Origin: an uncultured Prevotellaceae bacterium
GTDB taxonomy: Bacteria > Bacteroidota > Bacteroidia > Bacteroidales > Bacteroidaceae
Assembly (NCBI GenBank): GCA_902792635.1
Contig: CADBAG010000009.1
Span: 18,375-82,374, forward strand
Reading direction: 5' to 3'
DNA length: 64,000 nt
The position numbers and the translations under genes are program-made. How positions within the stretch are numbered: the first letter of the stretch is position 1; each line of letters begins with the position of its first letter. The notes under the pieces were generated by a model, which saw nothing but the letters and a program-made list of their open reading frames with translations, did not search any database and had not been told where the DNA came from. Positions 40,380 to 48,811 of this stretch are shown one piece after another.

Positions 40380-41408
40380 ATGGCAGAGAAAAAAGCGGTG
40401 CCTACGTTTGATGGCATCATGCATGACCTTAAAAACGGCGACTTTGCACCTATATATATATTGATGGGTGACGAGTCTTACTATATAGATCGGATCAGCA
40501 ATTATATTCAGAATAATGTGTTGCCTGTAGATCAGCAGGCATTCGATCAGACTGTCGTCTTTGGAGCCGATGTCTCAGCTTCGCAGATTGCCGACCTTGC
40601 CATGCAGTTTCCGATGATGGCGCCACGGCGCGTCATTATTGTGAAGGAAGCTCAGGGCCTGCGCTCTCTCGACAAGCTCGAGCACTATGCGCAGAAACCG
40701 CAGCCGAAAACGTTGCTCGTCATCTGTTATAAGAACGGGACGATCAATCGTCGCTCAAAGTTCGTCTCGGCTGTAGAAAAGAATGGAGTGGTGTTCGAGA
40801 GTAAGAAGTTGCGCGATTGGCAACTTCCCGGGCATATCCGCTCTTACCTCCAGTCGAAGAAAGTGGGCATTGATGACAAGAGTGCATCGATGATTGCTGA
40901 GAACGTGGGCGCTGATCTCAACCGTCTCTACTCCGAGCTCGACAAGCTCATCATCTCGCTCCCGGAAAATGACAGACGGGTGACTCCTGAAATGGTGGAG
41001 AAGAATATTGGAGTGAGCAAGGACTTCAACTCGTTCGAGCTTCGCGATGCCATTGTCAACCGCAATGTTTTGAAGGCAAATAGAATTATCAAATACTTTG
41101 ACAATAACCCCAAAGCAGGTTCTCTCTATAGTTTCTTGCCGCTGCTCTTCTCCTACTTCCAGAATCTGATGCTCGCCTACTATGCACCCAACCGTACTGA
41201 TCAGAATGCGTTGGCAAGCTATCTCGATCTGAAGAGTGTGTGGGGTGTGAAAGACTACCTCACAGGACTGCGAAATTACACTGGAAAAAAGACTCTCCAG
41301 ATTCTGCAGAAATTGAGAGAGATTGACGCAAAAAGTAAAGGTTTGGATAACCCTTCAACCTCTTCCGGTGACCTGATGAAGGAGTTGATCTTCTTCATCC
41401 TGCACTGA
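40380..41408 (+). CDS. holA: DNA polymerase III subunit delta
   Basis: 342 residues. The N-terminal domain starts with PTFDGIMHDLKNGDFAPIYI and LMGDESYYIDRISNYIQ, typical of delta. Later QFPMMAPRRVIIVKEAQGLR and MIAENVGADLNRLYSELDKL mark the AAA+-like and lid domains, and the collar domain fills the C-terminus. It opens the beta clamp as part of the clamp loader. It is monocistronic, ending at a strong terminator. Confidence 0.94.
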   Translation: MAEKKAVPTFDGIMHDLKNGDFAPIYILMGDESYYIDRISNYIQNNVLPVDQQAFDQTVVFGADVSASQIADLAMQFPMMAPRRVIIVKEAQGLRSLDKLEHYAQKPQPKTLLVICYKNGTINRRSKFVSAVEKNGVVFESKKLRDWQLPGHIRSYLQSKKVGIDDKSASMIAENVGADLNRLYSELDKLIISLPENDRRVTPEMVEKNIGVSKDFNSFELRDAIVNRNVLKANRIIKYFDNNPKAGSLYSFLPLLFSYFQNLMLAYYAPNRTDQNALASYLDLKSVWGVKDYLTGLRNYTGKKTLQILQKLREIDAKSKGLDNPSTSSGDLMKELIFFILH

Positions 41409-41466
41409 AAAGAGGCCGTTTTTCATCGTTTTCCTGCCATTTTCTTGCCTATTTTCATCTCTTTTG

Positions 41467-41490
41467 AGCGTCCTCGTGGACGCTTTTTTT
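41467..41490 (+). terminator. Terminator of holA
   Basis: AGCGTCC pairs with GGACGCT around TCGT, followed by seven T. Confidence 0.88.
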
Positions 41491-42119
41491 ATGCCTAAAT
41501 CCATGAAAATAGGGTAGTTATCGTTATAAACCTCCTCTGAGAATCGCTTCTTTTCAGCCTTTCGCCCACTTGTTCGGAAAGAATGGCGTGGCGGAAAAAT
41601 CCGCAACAATCGACTAATCGAAATTTAGTTTTAAGTTCTGTTATAATTAATATTCCTAAACTTTAGAAAGCTAAATAAGTTTAGATCTAAATTATATTTT
41701 ACAAAGTTGAACTAAATTAGAAAACTAAATGATTGACATTAATAACACAGTATACCAATTCTAAATCTAAATATTGTAGTTTATAAATCTCAACTTATAA
41801 ATATACATTGATATTCTTAGAATATATATACCTAATAATCACTATGTTATCTAATTATTTAGATTTTAGATGTACTAAAATAGAGGAATAGGTTACTACA
41901 GTTCTTGCATAAGGAGCAGTAAGGCGTATTTTGTAGATATATTATCTAAATAAGACCCAAATAATTAGTAAATTTCTCTATAACAATACTTTATATCTAA
42001 TTTTGATCAAATATTTGTGTTTCTAAATCTAAACGGCGAATGGTTGATTTATGACTATAAACTATAACAATTCAAATTTATAAAACGATATTTGCTAATC
42101 CAAATTAGTTGTTTATAAA

Positions 42120-42151
42120 TTTGGAAGAGTCAGAGATTTAGTTTAACTTTG
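42120..42151 (+). promoter_or_regulatory. HTH-gene promoter TTTG-N20-TAACTTTG
   Basis: TTTG at 42120-42123 and TAACTTTG at 42144-42151. An ATTTAG motif (42136-42141) lies between the two elements, a good place for autoregulation. Confidence 0.72.
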
Positions 42152-42198
42152 CAAATAGTTTAGCAACAAGCCTACAGGCAATAAAAAAGACTGAAATC

Positions 42199-42726
42199 AT
42201 GGACAACGACGGTTTGAAAGATAGAATCAAGGAGATCATGGACAACAAGCACATGATCAATATTGTGTTTGCCAACGAGACAGGAATCAATCCTGGTACC
42301 CTCAGTTTGCTTCTCAGGGGAAAGACGCAACCGACCTTGAAGCATTATGAGGCTATCCATAATCGTTTTCCCGATATTTCTATGGAGTGGCTTTTTGATG
42401 GTACCGGACCGATGTACAAGAATCCATCGGCTGAGGCATCAGCTGCTGACGGTGCTGTAGCTCCTTCTGGATCGATAGTTGGAAGCAATGATTCAGGAAT
42501 TGCAATGTCTTCAGCAAATGGGTTAGGTTCTGTTTCTACCGATGGAAAGACAGCGCAGGCCTCTCCTTCCCTTTTCGATAATTCTCGAATACAAGGAGGG
42601 CAAGTGCCTCGTCAAGGAGAAAAAGATATTATCAAAATAGTTGACACCCATCCTCGAAAGATTACAGAGATTCGAGTCTTCTATGATGACCAGACCTGGG
42701 AGTCGTTCGTACCCAAGAACAAGTAA
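42199..42726 (+). CDS. XRE-like helix-turn-helix regulator
   Basis: 175 residues. The N-terminal 70 residues form a lambda-repressor-like HTH (INIVFANETGINPGTLSLLL, then RGKTQPTLKHYEAIHNRFPD and ISMEWLFDGTGPMYKNP). A long Ser/Ala/Gly-rich linker (about 78-135) connects to a short beta-rich tail (IIKIVDTHPRKITEIRVFYD, then DQTWESFVP). The architecture matches small Bacteroidota phage-repressor-like regulators. Targets are unknown; the CTAAAT-rich tract upstream is the obvious candidate operator. pyrK follows with its own promoter. Confidence 0.82.
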   Translation: MDNDGLKDRIKEIMDNKHMINIVFANETGINPGTLSLLLRGKTQPTLKHYEAIHNRFPDISMEWLFDGTGPMYKNPSAEASAADGAVAPSGSIVGSNDSGIAMSSANGLGSVSTDGKTAQASPSLFDNSRIQGGQVPRQGEKDIIKIVDTHPRKITEIRVFYDDQTWESFVPKNK

Positions 42727-42783
42727 GATAAACAGTTCCGATGACTATATCGGATAGATCTGATTAAATAAGTCGCATAGATT

Positions 42784-42815
42784 TTTGGCTCGTTGCGATA
42801 TTTAAATTATCTTTG
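42784..42815 (+). promoter_or_regulatory. pyrK promoter TTTG-N20-TATCTTTG
   Basis: TTTG at 42784-42787 and TATCTTTG at 42808-42815. This places transcription start downstream of the earliest possible ATG (42815) and supports the start at 42878. Confidence 0.7.
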
Positions 42816-42877
42816 TGGTTGGAAAGTCTAATAGAAACGGCTCTTGTTTTCAAGGGCTGTTTTTAAGGAATACAATC

Positions 42878-43660
42878 ATGAAGAAATACTGTTTAGATTT
42901 GAAAGTATCCTCGGCCGAGCATCTCACTGATCATCATGTTCTGTTGAAGTTGACCAGTGACGAAGCTTTGCCTGAGATGTGTCCGGGACAGTTTGTAGAG
43001 GTGCGTATCGATCATTCGTCTTCTACATTCCTCCGTCGTCCTATCTCCATTAACCTTGTTGATCTGAAGCATAATGAGCTATGGCTTCTTGTGGCTGCTG
43101 TCGGAGATGGCACGCGTGAGCTCTATCAGTTGAAGAGCGGCGATACAGTTAACTGTCTTCTGCCCCTTGGCAATGGCTTTACATTGCCTTCTAAGGATCA
43201 TTATAAAGGTGCTAAGAAGGTGCTGCTCGTCGGTGGAGGTGTTGGTGTTGCTCCCTTGCTTTGGCAGGGCCTGACATTGAAAAAGGCAGGTCTTGAGCCT
43301 ACATTTCTATTGGGAGCGCGCTCTTCAACGGATCTTTTGGAGTTGGACCTCTTTAAGAAGGTGGGCCCCGTGTATATCACAACTGAGGATGATTCTGTAG
43401 GAGAGAAGGGATTTGTGACCAACCATACGATTCTTCAGCGTGAACAGTTTGATCTCATTCAGACCTGTGGCCCTAAGCCTATGATGAAAGCCGTGGCTTC
43501 CTATGCTCGCGATAATCAGATACCCTGTGAGGCATCGCTTGAGAATATGATGGCCTGTGGTCTTGGGGCTTGTCTCTGCTGCGTGGAGAAGACCACAGAA
43601 GGCAACCTCAGAGTCTGCCAGGATGGCCCCGTATTCAATATTAGCAAACTCCTTTGGTAG
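42878..43660 (+). CDS. pyrK: Dihydroorotate dehydrogenase electron-transfer subunit
   Basis: 260 residues from the ATG at 42878. The FAD-binding domain has TFLRRPISINLVD, and the NAD-binding domain has VLLVGGGVGVAPLLW. C-terminal cysteines 227, 232, 235 and 247 (CGLGACLCC...VC) hold the 2Fe-2S cluster. It passes electrons from PyrD to NAD in the class 1B enzyme of pyrimidine synthesis. pyrD follows 88 bases later. Confidence 0.95.
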   Translation: MKKYCLDLKVSSAEHLTDHHVLLKLTSDEALPEMCPGQFVEVRIDHSSSTFLRRPISINLVDLKHNELWLLVAAVGDGTRELYQLKSGDTVNCLLPLGNGFTLPSKDHYKGAKKVLLVGGGVGVAPLLWQGLTLKKAGLEPTFLLGARSSTDLLELDLFKKVGPVYITTEDDSVGEKGFVTNHTILQREQFDLIQTCGPKPMMKAVASYARDNQIPCEASLENMMACGLGACLCCVEKTTEGNLRVCQDGPVFNISKLLW

Positions 43661-43748
43661 AACATTAATGTAGGATCCAAAGTAGCGTGTTAGCAGCATG
43701 CTCACGTATGGTTTCTTGTATTCATATTGTAAAGAATATTGATTGATT

Positions 43749-44657
43749 ATGGTTGACTTAAGTGTAAAAATAAAAAATCTTTCCCTTCGTAACCCTGTTT
43801 TGACGGCGAGTGGCACGTTTGGCTACGGTTTGGAGTTTCAGGACTTAGTACCCTTGGAGGAGTTAGGAGGTATCATCGTCAAAGGGACAACGCTTGAAAA
43901 GCGCGAAGGAAACGACTATCCGCGCATGGCAGAGACCGCTTCCGGCATGCTCAATTGTGTGGGTTTGCAGAACAAAGGAGTGGACTATTTCTGCCAGAAC
44001 ATCTATCCTAAGATTAAGGATATCGACACCAATTTCATCGTGAATGTGAGTGGAAACTCACCCGAAAACTATGCTGAATGTGCGGCAAGAATTGGTGCAT
44101 TAGAGATGATTCCAGCTATCGAATTGAACATTTCTTGCCCTAATGTGAAGCACGGCGGCATGGCTTTTGGTGTGTCGTGTGAGGGTGCTGCGAGTGTCGT
44201 TAAGGCTGTTCGTAGAGCCTATCATAAGACACTTATCGTGAAGCTTTCGCCTAATGTCACGAACATCGCTGATATCGCTCGTGCGTGTGAAGCGGAGGGT
44301 GCTGATGCTGTTTCGCTTATCAACACGCTCATGGGAATGGCTATCGATATTGAGCATCGTTGCCCGAAACTCTCCATAGGGACAGGAGGCCTTAGTGGCC
44401 CGGCAGTGAAGCCTGTAGCCGTGCGTATGGTTCACGATGTTTATAAGGCCGTGAATATTCCGGTCGTGGGCTTGGGCGGTATTATGACTGCTGAAGATGC
44501 TATTGAGTTCTTTATGGCTGGATCTACAGCGATAGAGATAGGTACAGCTAACTTTATCGATCCTCAGGTGACGATTAAGGTGAAGGAAGGTATCGCAGCA
44601 TGGCTTGAGCGTCACGGATGCAAGAGCGTTCGGGAGATCATTGGTGTCGTTAAATAA
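43749..44657 (+). CDS. pyrD: Dihydroorotate dehydrogenase, class 1B catalytic subunit
   Basis: 302 residues from the ATG at 43749; a TTG two codons earlier is unlikely. [20 protein letters not shown] starts the barrel. The region [20 protein letters not shown] carries the catalytic-base Cys (class 1 enzymes use Cys), with [20 protein letters not shown] and [20 protein letters not shown] as FMN-binding strands. It oxidises dihydroorotate to orotate. It pairs with the upstream pyrK. Confidence 0.96.
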   Translation: MVDLSVKIKNLSLRNPVLTASGTFGYGLEFQDLVPLEELGGIIVKGTTLEKREGNDYPRMAETASGMLNCVGLQNKGVDYFCQNIYPKIKDIDTNFIVNVSGNSPENYAECAARIGALEMIPAIELNISCPNVKHGGMAFGVSCEGAASVVKAVRRAYHKTLIVKLSPNVTNIADIARACEAEGADAVSLINTLMGMAIDIEHRCPKLSIGTGGLSGPAVKPVAVRMVHDVYKAVNIPVVGLGGIMTAEDAIEFFMAGSTAIEIGTANFIDPQVTIKVKEGIAAWLERHGCKSVREIIGVVK

Positions 44658-44678
44658 GGCAACACGATTAGGCTTACA

Positions 44679-44710
44679 AACTCATAAACTCATAAACTCA
44701 TAAACTTATA
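44679..44710 (+). repeat. 8-base array immediately before the SDR start codon
   Basis: AAACTCAT three times, then AAACTTAT, ending at the ATG at 44711. Confidence 0.85.
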
Positions 44711-45487
44711 ATGTTCTCAGGTCGTAAAGCGATCGTTGTAGGAGCTTCCTCTGGCATGGGTCGGGAGGTAGCTCGACTGTTGTTGAAAGACGGTTGGACG
44801 GTAGGCCTTGTGGCTCGGCGTGGGGCTCTGTTGGAGTCTTTAGCAAAGGAGTGTTCAACAGAAGATCTGCAGGCTAATAATTTGTCAACGGAGATGGTCC
44901 ATGGCAAGTCTCTTGTCCGTGAGATTGATGTGACCTCAGAGAATGCCGATGTCAGTTTACGCCAGCTCATCGATGAGATGGGCGGCGTCGACCTTTATTT
45001 TCATGCGGCTGGAGTGGGATGGCAGAACCATGATCTCGAGAAGAAGAAAGAACTGCGTACGGTCGCAGTCAACGGTTTAGGCTTTGCCCGTATGGTCGGT
45101 GAGGCCTATCGTTATTTCGCCTCTGTAGGGCGCGGTCATATTGCCGTTATCTCGTCTATAGCCGGCACGAAGGGCCTTGGGCCTGCTCCGGCCTACAGTG
45201 CTACGAAAGCCTTTGAGAATGTCTATCTGCAAGCCTTAGAGCAGCAAGCGAAGACGCGTGGGTTGGATATCCATTTCACGGATATCCGCCCAGGCTTTGT
45301 TCGTACGGCGCTGATAGATGACGGCGTGCATTATCCGATGGTTCTTGATCCGGTTAAAGTAGCTCGAAAGATTGTTTCAGTGATCTATCATAGAAAGCAC
45401 GTTGTCGTCATCGACTGGCGCTGGAGAGCGTTGACGTGCCTTTGGAGTTTGGTACCAAATTGGGTATGGAGGAGAATGAAATTATAA
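44711..45487 (+). CDS. Short-chain dehydrogenase/reductase
   Basis: 258 residues. The Rossmann motif is IVVGASSGMGREVARLLL (GxxxGxG), the catalytic tyrosine and lysine are in PAYSATKAF, and the serine is in IAVISSIAGTKG. After the catalytic region come DIRPGFVRTALIDDG and a hydrophobic C-terminal segment. Typical of classical NAD(P)-dependent SDRs; the substrate cannot be assigned. It lies 53 bases after pyrD, separated by an octamer array, and ends at a bidirectional terminator. Confidence 0.88.
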   Translation: MFSGRKAIVVGASSGMGREVARLLLKDGWTVGLVARRGALLESLAKECSTEDLQANNLSTEMVHGKSLVREIDVTSENADVSLRQLIDEMGGVDLYFHAAGVGWQNHDLEKKKELRTVAVNGLGFARMVGEAYRYFASVGRGHIAVISSIAGTKGLGPAPAYSATKAFENVYLQALEQQAKTRGLDIHFTDIRPGFVRTALIDDGVHYPMVLDPVKVARKIVSVIYHRKHVVVIDWRWRALTCLWSLVPNWVWRRMKL

Positions 45488-45490
45488 AAA

Positions 45491-45523
45491 AGCGGCGTAT
45501 CAATTGCTTGATACGCCGCTTTC
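45491..45523. terminator. Bidirectional terminator between the SDR and DUF4295 genes
   Basis: Perfect 13-base stem AGCGGCGTATCAA/TTGATACGCCGCT with a TTGC loop, flanked by an A run on one side and TTT on the other. It serves convergent transcription units. Confidence 0.88.
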
Positions 45524-45553
45524 ATATGATGATAACCTATTATCTCTTATTTT

Positions 45554-45709
45554 TTATTTGAAGAAGTCCTTGACTGCCTCGTTGGGAACCATCTGCTCCT
45601 CGAACACATAAGCACCAGTCTTGGGGCTCTTCACCATCTTGATGACCTTTGAATAAGCGCGGCCATCAGTGCTACCTTCGTGAAGGGTAGCGACAGCTTT
45701 CTTTGCCAT
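45554..45709 (-). CDS. DUF4295 small protein
   Basis: 51 residues (MAKKAVATLHEGSTDGRAYS, then KVIKMVKSPKTGAYVFEEQM and a short tail). This small basic protein is found next to rpmG-rpmB in Bacteroidota, as here (40 bases after rpmG). The context suggests a ribosome-associated job, which is inference. The gene is easily missed because of its size. Confidence 0.88.
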   Translation of the reverse strand: MAKKAVATLHEGSTDGRAYSKVIKMVKSPKTGAYVFEEQMVPNEAVKDFFK

Positions 45710-45749
45710 AGTCTATAACTGATTAAAATGTTTATGACCTGAGTTCAGA

Positions 45750-45938
45750 TTACTTGATCTCCTTGTGGAGGGTCATCTTCTTCAGGATGGGGTTGTACTT
45801 CATGAGCTCGAGACGCTCAGGAGTATTCTTACGATTCTTTGTGGTGACGTAGCGGCTTGTGCCTGGCAGACCCGAGTTCTTCATCTCTGTGCACTCGAGG
45901 ATCACCTGTACTCTATTGCCCTTACCTTTCTTAGCCAT
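45750..45938 (-). CDS. rpmG: 50S ribosomal protein L33
   Basis: 62 residues. The sequence [20 protein letters not shown] and [20 protein letters not shown] matches L33. The single Cys with no CxxC pairs marks a zinc-independent (C-minus) form. It lies in the rpmB-rpmG-DUF4295 run, 5 bases after rpmB. Confidence 0.96.
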   Translation of the reverse strand: MAKKGKGNRVQVILECTEMKNSGLPGTSRYVTTKNRKNTPERLELMKYNPILKKMTLHKEIK

Positions 45939-45943
45939 CGTTA

Positions 45944-46207
45944 TTAGTCTCCTATTACTTTAATGTCCTTCCAATCGCAGTAACCCTTAGCAACGGCTTG
46001 CTTAAGAGCTGCGTCCAGACCGACTTTATTGATAAGACGAAGACCAGCGGCGCTGACCTTCAGGGAAATCCAGCAATTCTCCTCTACATAGAAGAACTTC
46101 TTGCTGAAGAGGTTAACGTCAAAGCTGCGCTTTGTGTGGTGCTTTGAGTGAGACACATTGCAACCTATCTGTGCCTTCTTGCCTGTTATCTGACAAATCT
46201 TAGACAT
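45944..46207 (-). CDS. rpmB: 50S ribosomal protein L28
   Basis: 87 residues. [20 protein letters not shown] and [20 protein letters not shown], ending [20 protein letters not shown], match L28. It is first of the rpmB-rpmG-DUF4295 run, with a -7 box at 46259-46266. Confidence 0.96.
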   Translation of the reverse strand: MSKICQITGKKAQIGCNVSHSKHHTKRSFDVNLFSKKFFYVEENCWISLKVSAAGLRLINKVGLDAALKQAVAKGYCDWKDIKVIGD

Positions 46208-46258
46208 TGCTATTCTTTGTTTTTGATGCGATTTTAACTACTTATTCCAAACAGAGTG

Positions 46259-46266
46259 CAAAATTA
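46259..46266 (-). promoter_or_regulatory. -7 box of rpmB
   Basis: Reverse complement TAATTTTG, about 50 bases upstream of the start. Confidence 0.6.
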
Positions 46267-46324
46267 CAAAATATCTCGTGAAACACAAAGCAAAGCGAGC
46301 TAAAATATTAATATTTAAGCTTTT

Positions 46325-46822
46325 TTACTGATTATTCTTCTCGTTGATGTAGTCGATGAAGAGATGCAGCGCTTTGTTTGTGGCGATGGCGAGGTTGATG
46401 CCACGGCCGAAATCTTCTGTGAGTTTGAACGTGCGCACATCGTCTTTGGAGCCATAGCCGAGCCAGATGGTACCCACAGGAATCTCCGGCGTGCCACCGG
46501 TAGGACCTGCGACACCAGTAGCAGAGATAGCATAGTCGACGCCTAATGTATTGCATGCGCCGATGACCATCTCCTTGGCCACTTCCTCACAGACAGCCGT
46601 CTGCTCTTCCAATACCTCGTGAGAGACATTGAGGAGCTTCTCCTTGATCTCGTTGGTATAGCTTACGATACCGCCTTTGAAATACTGTGAGGCTCCGGGG
46701 ACGGCGATGATAGCCTCGGCTATGCGTCCACCGGTGCAGCTCTCGGCTGTGCCTAACGTCTCATTATTATTATAGAGAGCCTCCTGGATCTGATGGCTCA
46801 ACACCTTGGTTTCTAATTCCAT
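46325..46822 (-). CDS. pncC: CinA C-terminal domain protein, NMN amidohydrolase
   Basis: 165 residues, only the C-terminal CinA domain; the N-terminal MoaB-like half is absent. ETLGTAESCTGGRIAEAIIA and ASQYFKGGIVSYTNEIKEKL lead, then YAISATGVAGPTGGTPEIPV with the conserved TG(V/I)AGP motif. The family deamidates nicotinamide mononucleotide. It follows tsaD by 5 bases in the map-tsaD-pncC run. Confidence 0.92.
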   Translation of the reverse strand: MELETKVLSHQIQEALYNNNETLGTAESCTGGRIAEAIIAVPGASQYFKGGIVSYTNEIKEKLLNVSHEVLEEQTAVCEEVAKEMVIGACNTLGVDYAISATGVAGPTGGTPEIPVGTIWLGYGSKDDVRTFKLTEDFGRGINLAIATNKALHLFIDYINEKNNQ

Positions 46823-46827
46823 ATCTG

Positions 46828-47853
46828 TTATTTGAATGTTACCTTTGAGAAAGCGGGTGCATCGATAGAGCAGAAGTCCTTGTCGAGGTACTTGTAATAG
46901 CCCACGATGCCGATCATTGCAGCATTGTCGGTCGTATAACTGAACTTCGGGATATAAATCGTCCAGCCATACTTAGCAGCATGCTCGCGGAAGGAGTTGC
47001 GCAGTCCGTTGTTGGCTGACACTCCACCGGCCACTGCCACATGCTTGATGCCCGTGTCCTTTACAGCCAACCGTAGTTTCTTCATCAGAATATCCACGAT
47101 GGTATGCTCCAGGCTTGCAGCGAGGTCCTCCTTGTGATGCTCCACGAAGTCGGGATCTTCAGCCACCCATTTACGCAGATTATAAAGGAAAGAAGTCTTC
47201 AGACCTGAGAACGAATAGTCGTAGCCCGGGATGTGCGGCTCAGCAAATTTGTAAGCCAAGGGGTTACCCTTACGTGCGAGCTTGTCGATGATAGGACCAC
47301 CGGGGTAGCCGAGCCCCATCACCTTCGAGCATTTGTCGATAGCTTCACCTGCCGCATCGTCGATTGTCTGACCGAGCACCTCCATGTCGTTGTAGGCGTT
47401 GACCTTCACGATCTGTGAGTTGCCACCCGAGACGAGCAGGCAGATGAACGGCAGTGGTGGCATGTGGTTGTCATCGTCGCTCTCCTTGATGAAATGCGCC
47501 ATCACGTGACCCTGCAGATGGTTCACGTCGATGAGAGGAATCTCCAAGCTGCGTGCGAAGCCTTTTGCGAAGCTTACGCCGACGAGCAGTGAGCCCATCA
47601 ACCCTGGTCCACGCGTGAAAGCTACGGCGGAGAGCTGCTCCTTCGTGATTCCTGCACGTTTGATAGCCTGGTCCACTACCGGCACCACATTCTGCTGATG
47701 GGCACGGCTGGCGAGCTCAGGCACCACACCGCCGTAGGCACGGTGTACCTCCTGTGAGGCGGTGACGTTGCTCAGCAGCACACCGTTGCGCAGGACAGCA
47801 GCCGACGTATCATCGCAGCTGCTCTCTATACCTAATATATATATGTCTTGCAT
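46828..47853 (-). CDS. tsaD: tRNA N6-threonylcarbamoyladenosine transferase
   Basis: 341 residues of the ASKHA fold. IYILGIESSCDDTSAAVLRN is the N-terminal phosphate loop, and VNHLQGHVMAHF supplies the two metal-binding His. LVSGGNSQIV, FSGLKTSFLYNL and VAVAGGVSANNGLRNSFREH complete the signature. It transfers the threonylcarbamoyl group to A37 of ANN-decoding tRNAs. It lies between map (7 bases) and pncC (5 bases). Confidence 0.97.
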   Translation of the reverse strand: MQDIYILGIESSCDDTSAAVLRNGVLLSNVTASQEVHRAYGGVVPELASRAHQQNVVPVVDQAIKRAGITKEQLSAVAFTRGPGLMGSLLVGVSFAKGFARSLEIPLIDVNHLQGHVMAHFIKESDDDNHMPPLPFICLLVSGGNSQIVKVNAYNDMEVLGQTIDDAAGEAIDKCSKVMGLGYPGGPIIDKLARKGNPLAYKFAEPHIPGYDYSFSGLKTSFLYNLRKWVAEDPDFVEHHKEDLAASLEHTIVDILMKKLRLAVKDTGIKHVAVAGGVSANNGLRNSFREHAAKYGWTIYIPKFSYTTDNAAMIGIVGYYKYLDKDFCSIDAPAFSKVTFK

Positions 47854-47860
47854 AGGATTT

Positions 47861-48727
47861 TTAATATGAAAGGATCTCTACTCCGTGATCAGTCATGAGG
47901 AAAGTGTGCTCCCATTGTGCTGAAGGCTGCTCGTCACCCGAGATCACCTCCCATCCGTAGGGATCGTCAGCATCGATAAACACTTTCCAAGTACCCATGT
48001 TGATCATCGGCTCAATGGTGAAGGTCATGCCCGGCACAAGCATCATGCCCGTGCCCTTATGACCGTAGTGCAGCACCTCAGGCTCCTCGTGCATGGCAAG
48101 GCCCACACCGTGGCCGCAGAGGTCGCGCACCACGCCGTAGCCGTATTTCTCAGCATGTTTCTGAATGGCGTGACCGATGTCGCCGAGGAAGCCCCACGGC
48201 TTGGCAGCCTCTGCACCGAGGTCGAGGCACTCCTTCGTCACACGGACGAGCTGCTCCTTCTCAGGTGTCGTATGGCCACCGATGATGAACATACGCGAAG
48301 CATCACCGAAGTAACCGTTATAGTCGAGGGTCATATCCACGTTCACGATATCACCCGGCTGCAGAACGTCTTCTTTCTTAGGGATACCATGACATACTAC
48401 CTCATTGATACTTGTGCAGACAGCTTTGGGGAAACCCTCATAGTTAAGGCACGAAGGATGGCAGTCGTGGTCTTTGCAATACTGCATCACGCAGTCATCG
48501 ATATCCTGAGTAGTGATGCCCGGCTTGATCATTGCCTCCACGGCATCGAGGCAACCGGTGTTGAGCTTTCCGGCCACACGGATGCCTTCAATCTGTTCGG
48601 GAGTGCGAACCATGTCGCGGGTAGGCACCAGTTTGCCTTTACCCTCCCAATACATAATTTTCTTGTCCAGCTCGGTAGGCTCCTGCCCTGGAAGGCAGTG
48701 CCAACGGCGTTTCTTATTGAGTTTCAT
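47861..48727 (-). CDS. map: Type I methionyl aminopeptidase, N-terminally extended
   Basis: 288 residues from the ATG at 48727 (48733 also possible). The first 40 or so residues (KLNKKRRWHCLPGQEPTELD) form an extension compared with E. coli Map. Metal ligands are visible: two Asp in VNVDMTLDYNGYFGDASRMF, His in DLCGHGVGLAMHEEP and Glu in FTIEPMI, with the last Glu in AQWEHTFLMTDHGVEIL. It removes initiator methionine. It heads map-tsaD-pncC, a protein-synthesis-related run. Confidence 0.95.
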   Translation of the reverse strand: MKLNKKRRWHCLPGQEPTELDKKIMYWEGKGKLVPTRDMVRTPEQIEGIRVAGKLNTGCLDAVEAMIKPGITTQDIDDCVMQYCKDHDCHPSCLNYEGFPKAVCTSINEVVCHGIPKKEDVLQPGDIVNVDMTLDYNGYFGDASRMFIIGGHTTPEKEQLVRVTKECLDLGAEAAKPWGFLGDIGHAIQKHAEKYGYGVVRDLCGHGVGLAMHEEPEVLHYGHKGTGMMLVPGMTFTIEPMINMGTWKVFIDADDPYGWEVISGDEQPSAQWEHTFLMTDHGVEILSY

Positions 48728-48751
48728 AAACATCTAAAAATTTCTAACGTG

Positions 48752-48759
48752 CAAAGTTA
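48752..48759 (-). promoter_or_regulatory. -7 box of map
   Basis: Reverse complement TAACTTTG, about 20 bases upstream of the start. Confidence 0.62.
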
Positions 48760-48811
48760 CTGCTTTTTAGGAAAAAACACTCACAATCATCCGAAAAAGA
48801 CAGTCCTATCC

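Larger units (their letters stand above)
41409..42198. other. Long AT-rich non-coding tract upstream of the HTH gene
   Basis: After the holA terminator, about 550 bases (41620-42170) are strongly AT-rich without an open frame worth calling. CTAAAT or its complement occurs eleven times (41623, 41671, 41687, 41712, 41725, 41761, 41767, 41857, 41946, 42023, 42136), including the perfect palindrome TTTAGATCTAAA at 41680-41691. This could be an operator field or a silenced, nucleoid-protein-bound region. Confidence 0.7.

Noticed and set aside
41620-42170. Chromosomal origin (oriC)
   Set aside because: AT-rich, but no DnaA boxes of the TTATCCACA type were seen and dnaA is not in the window.
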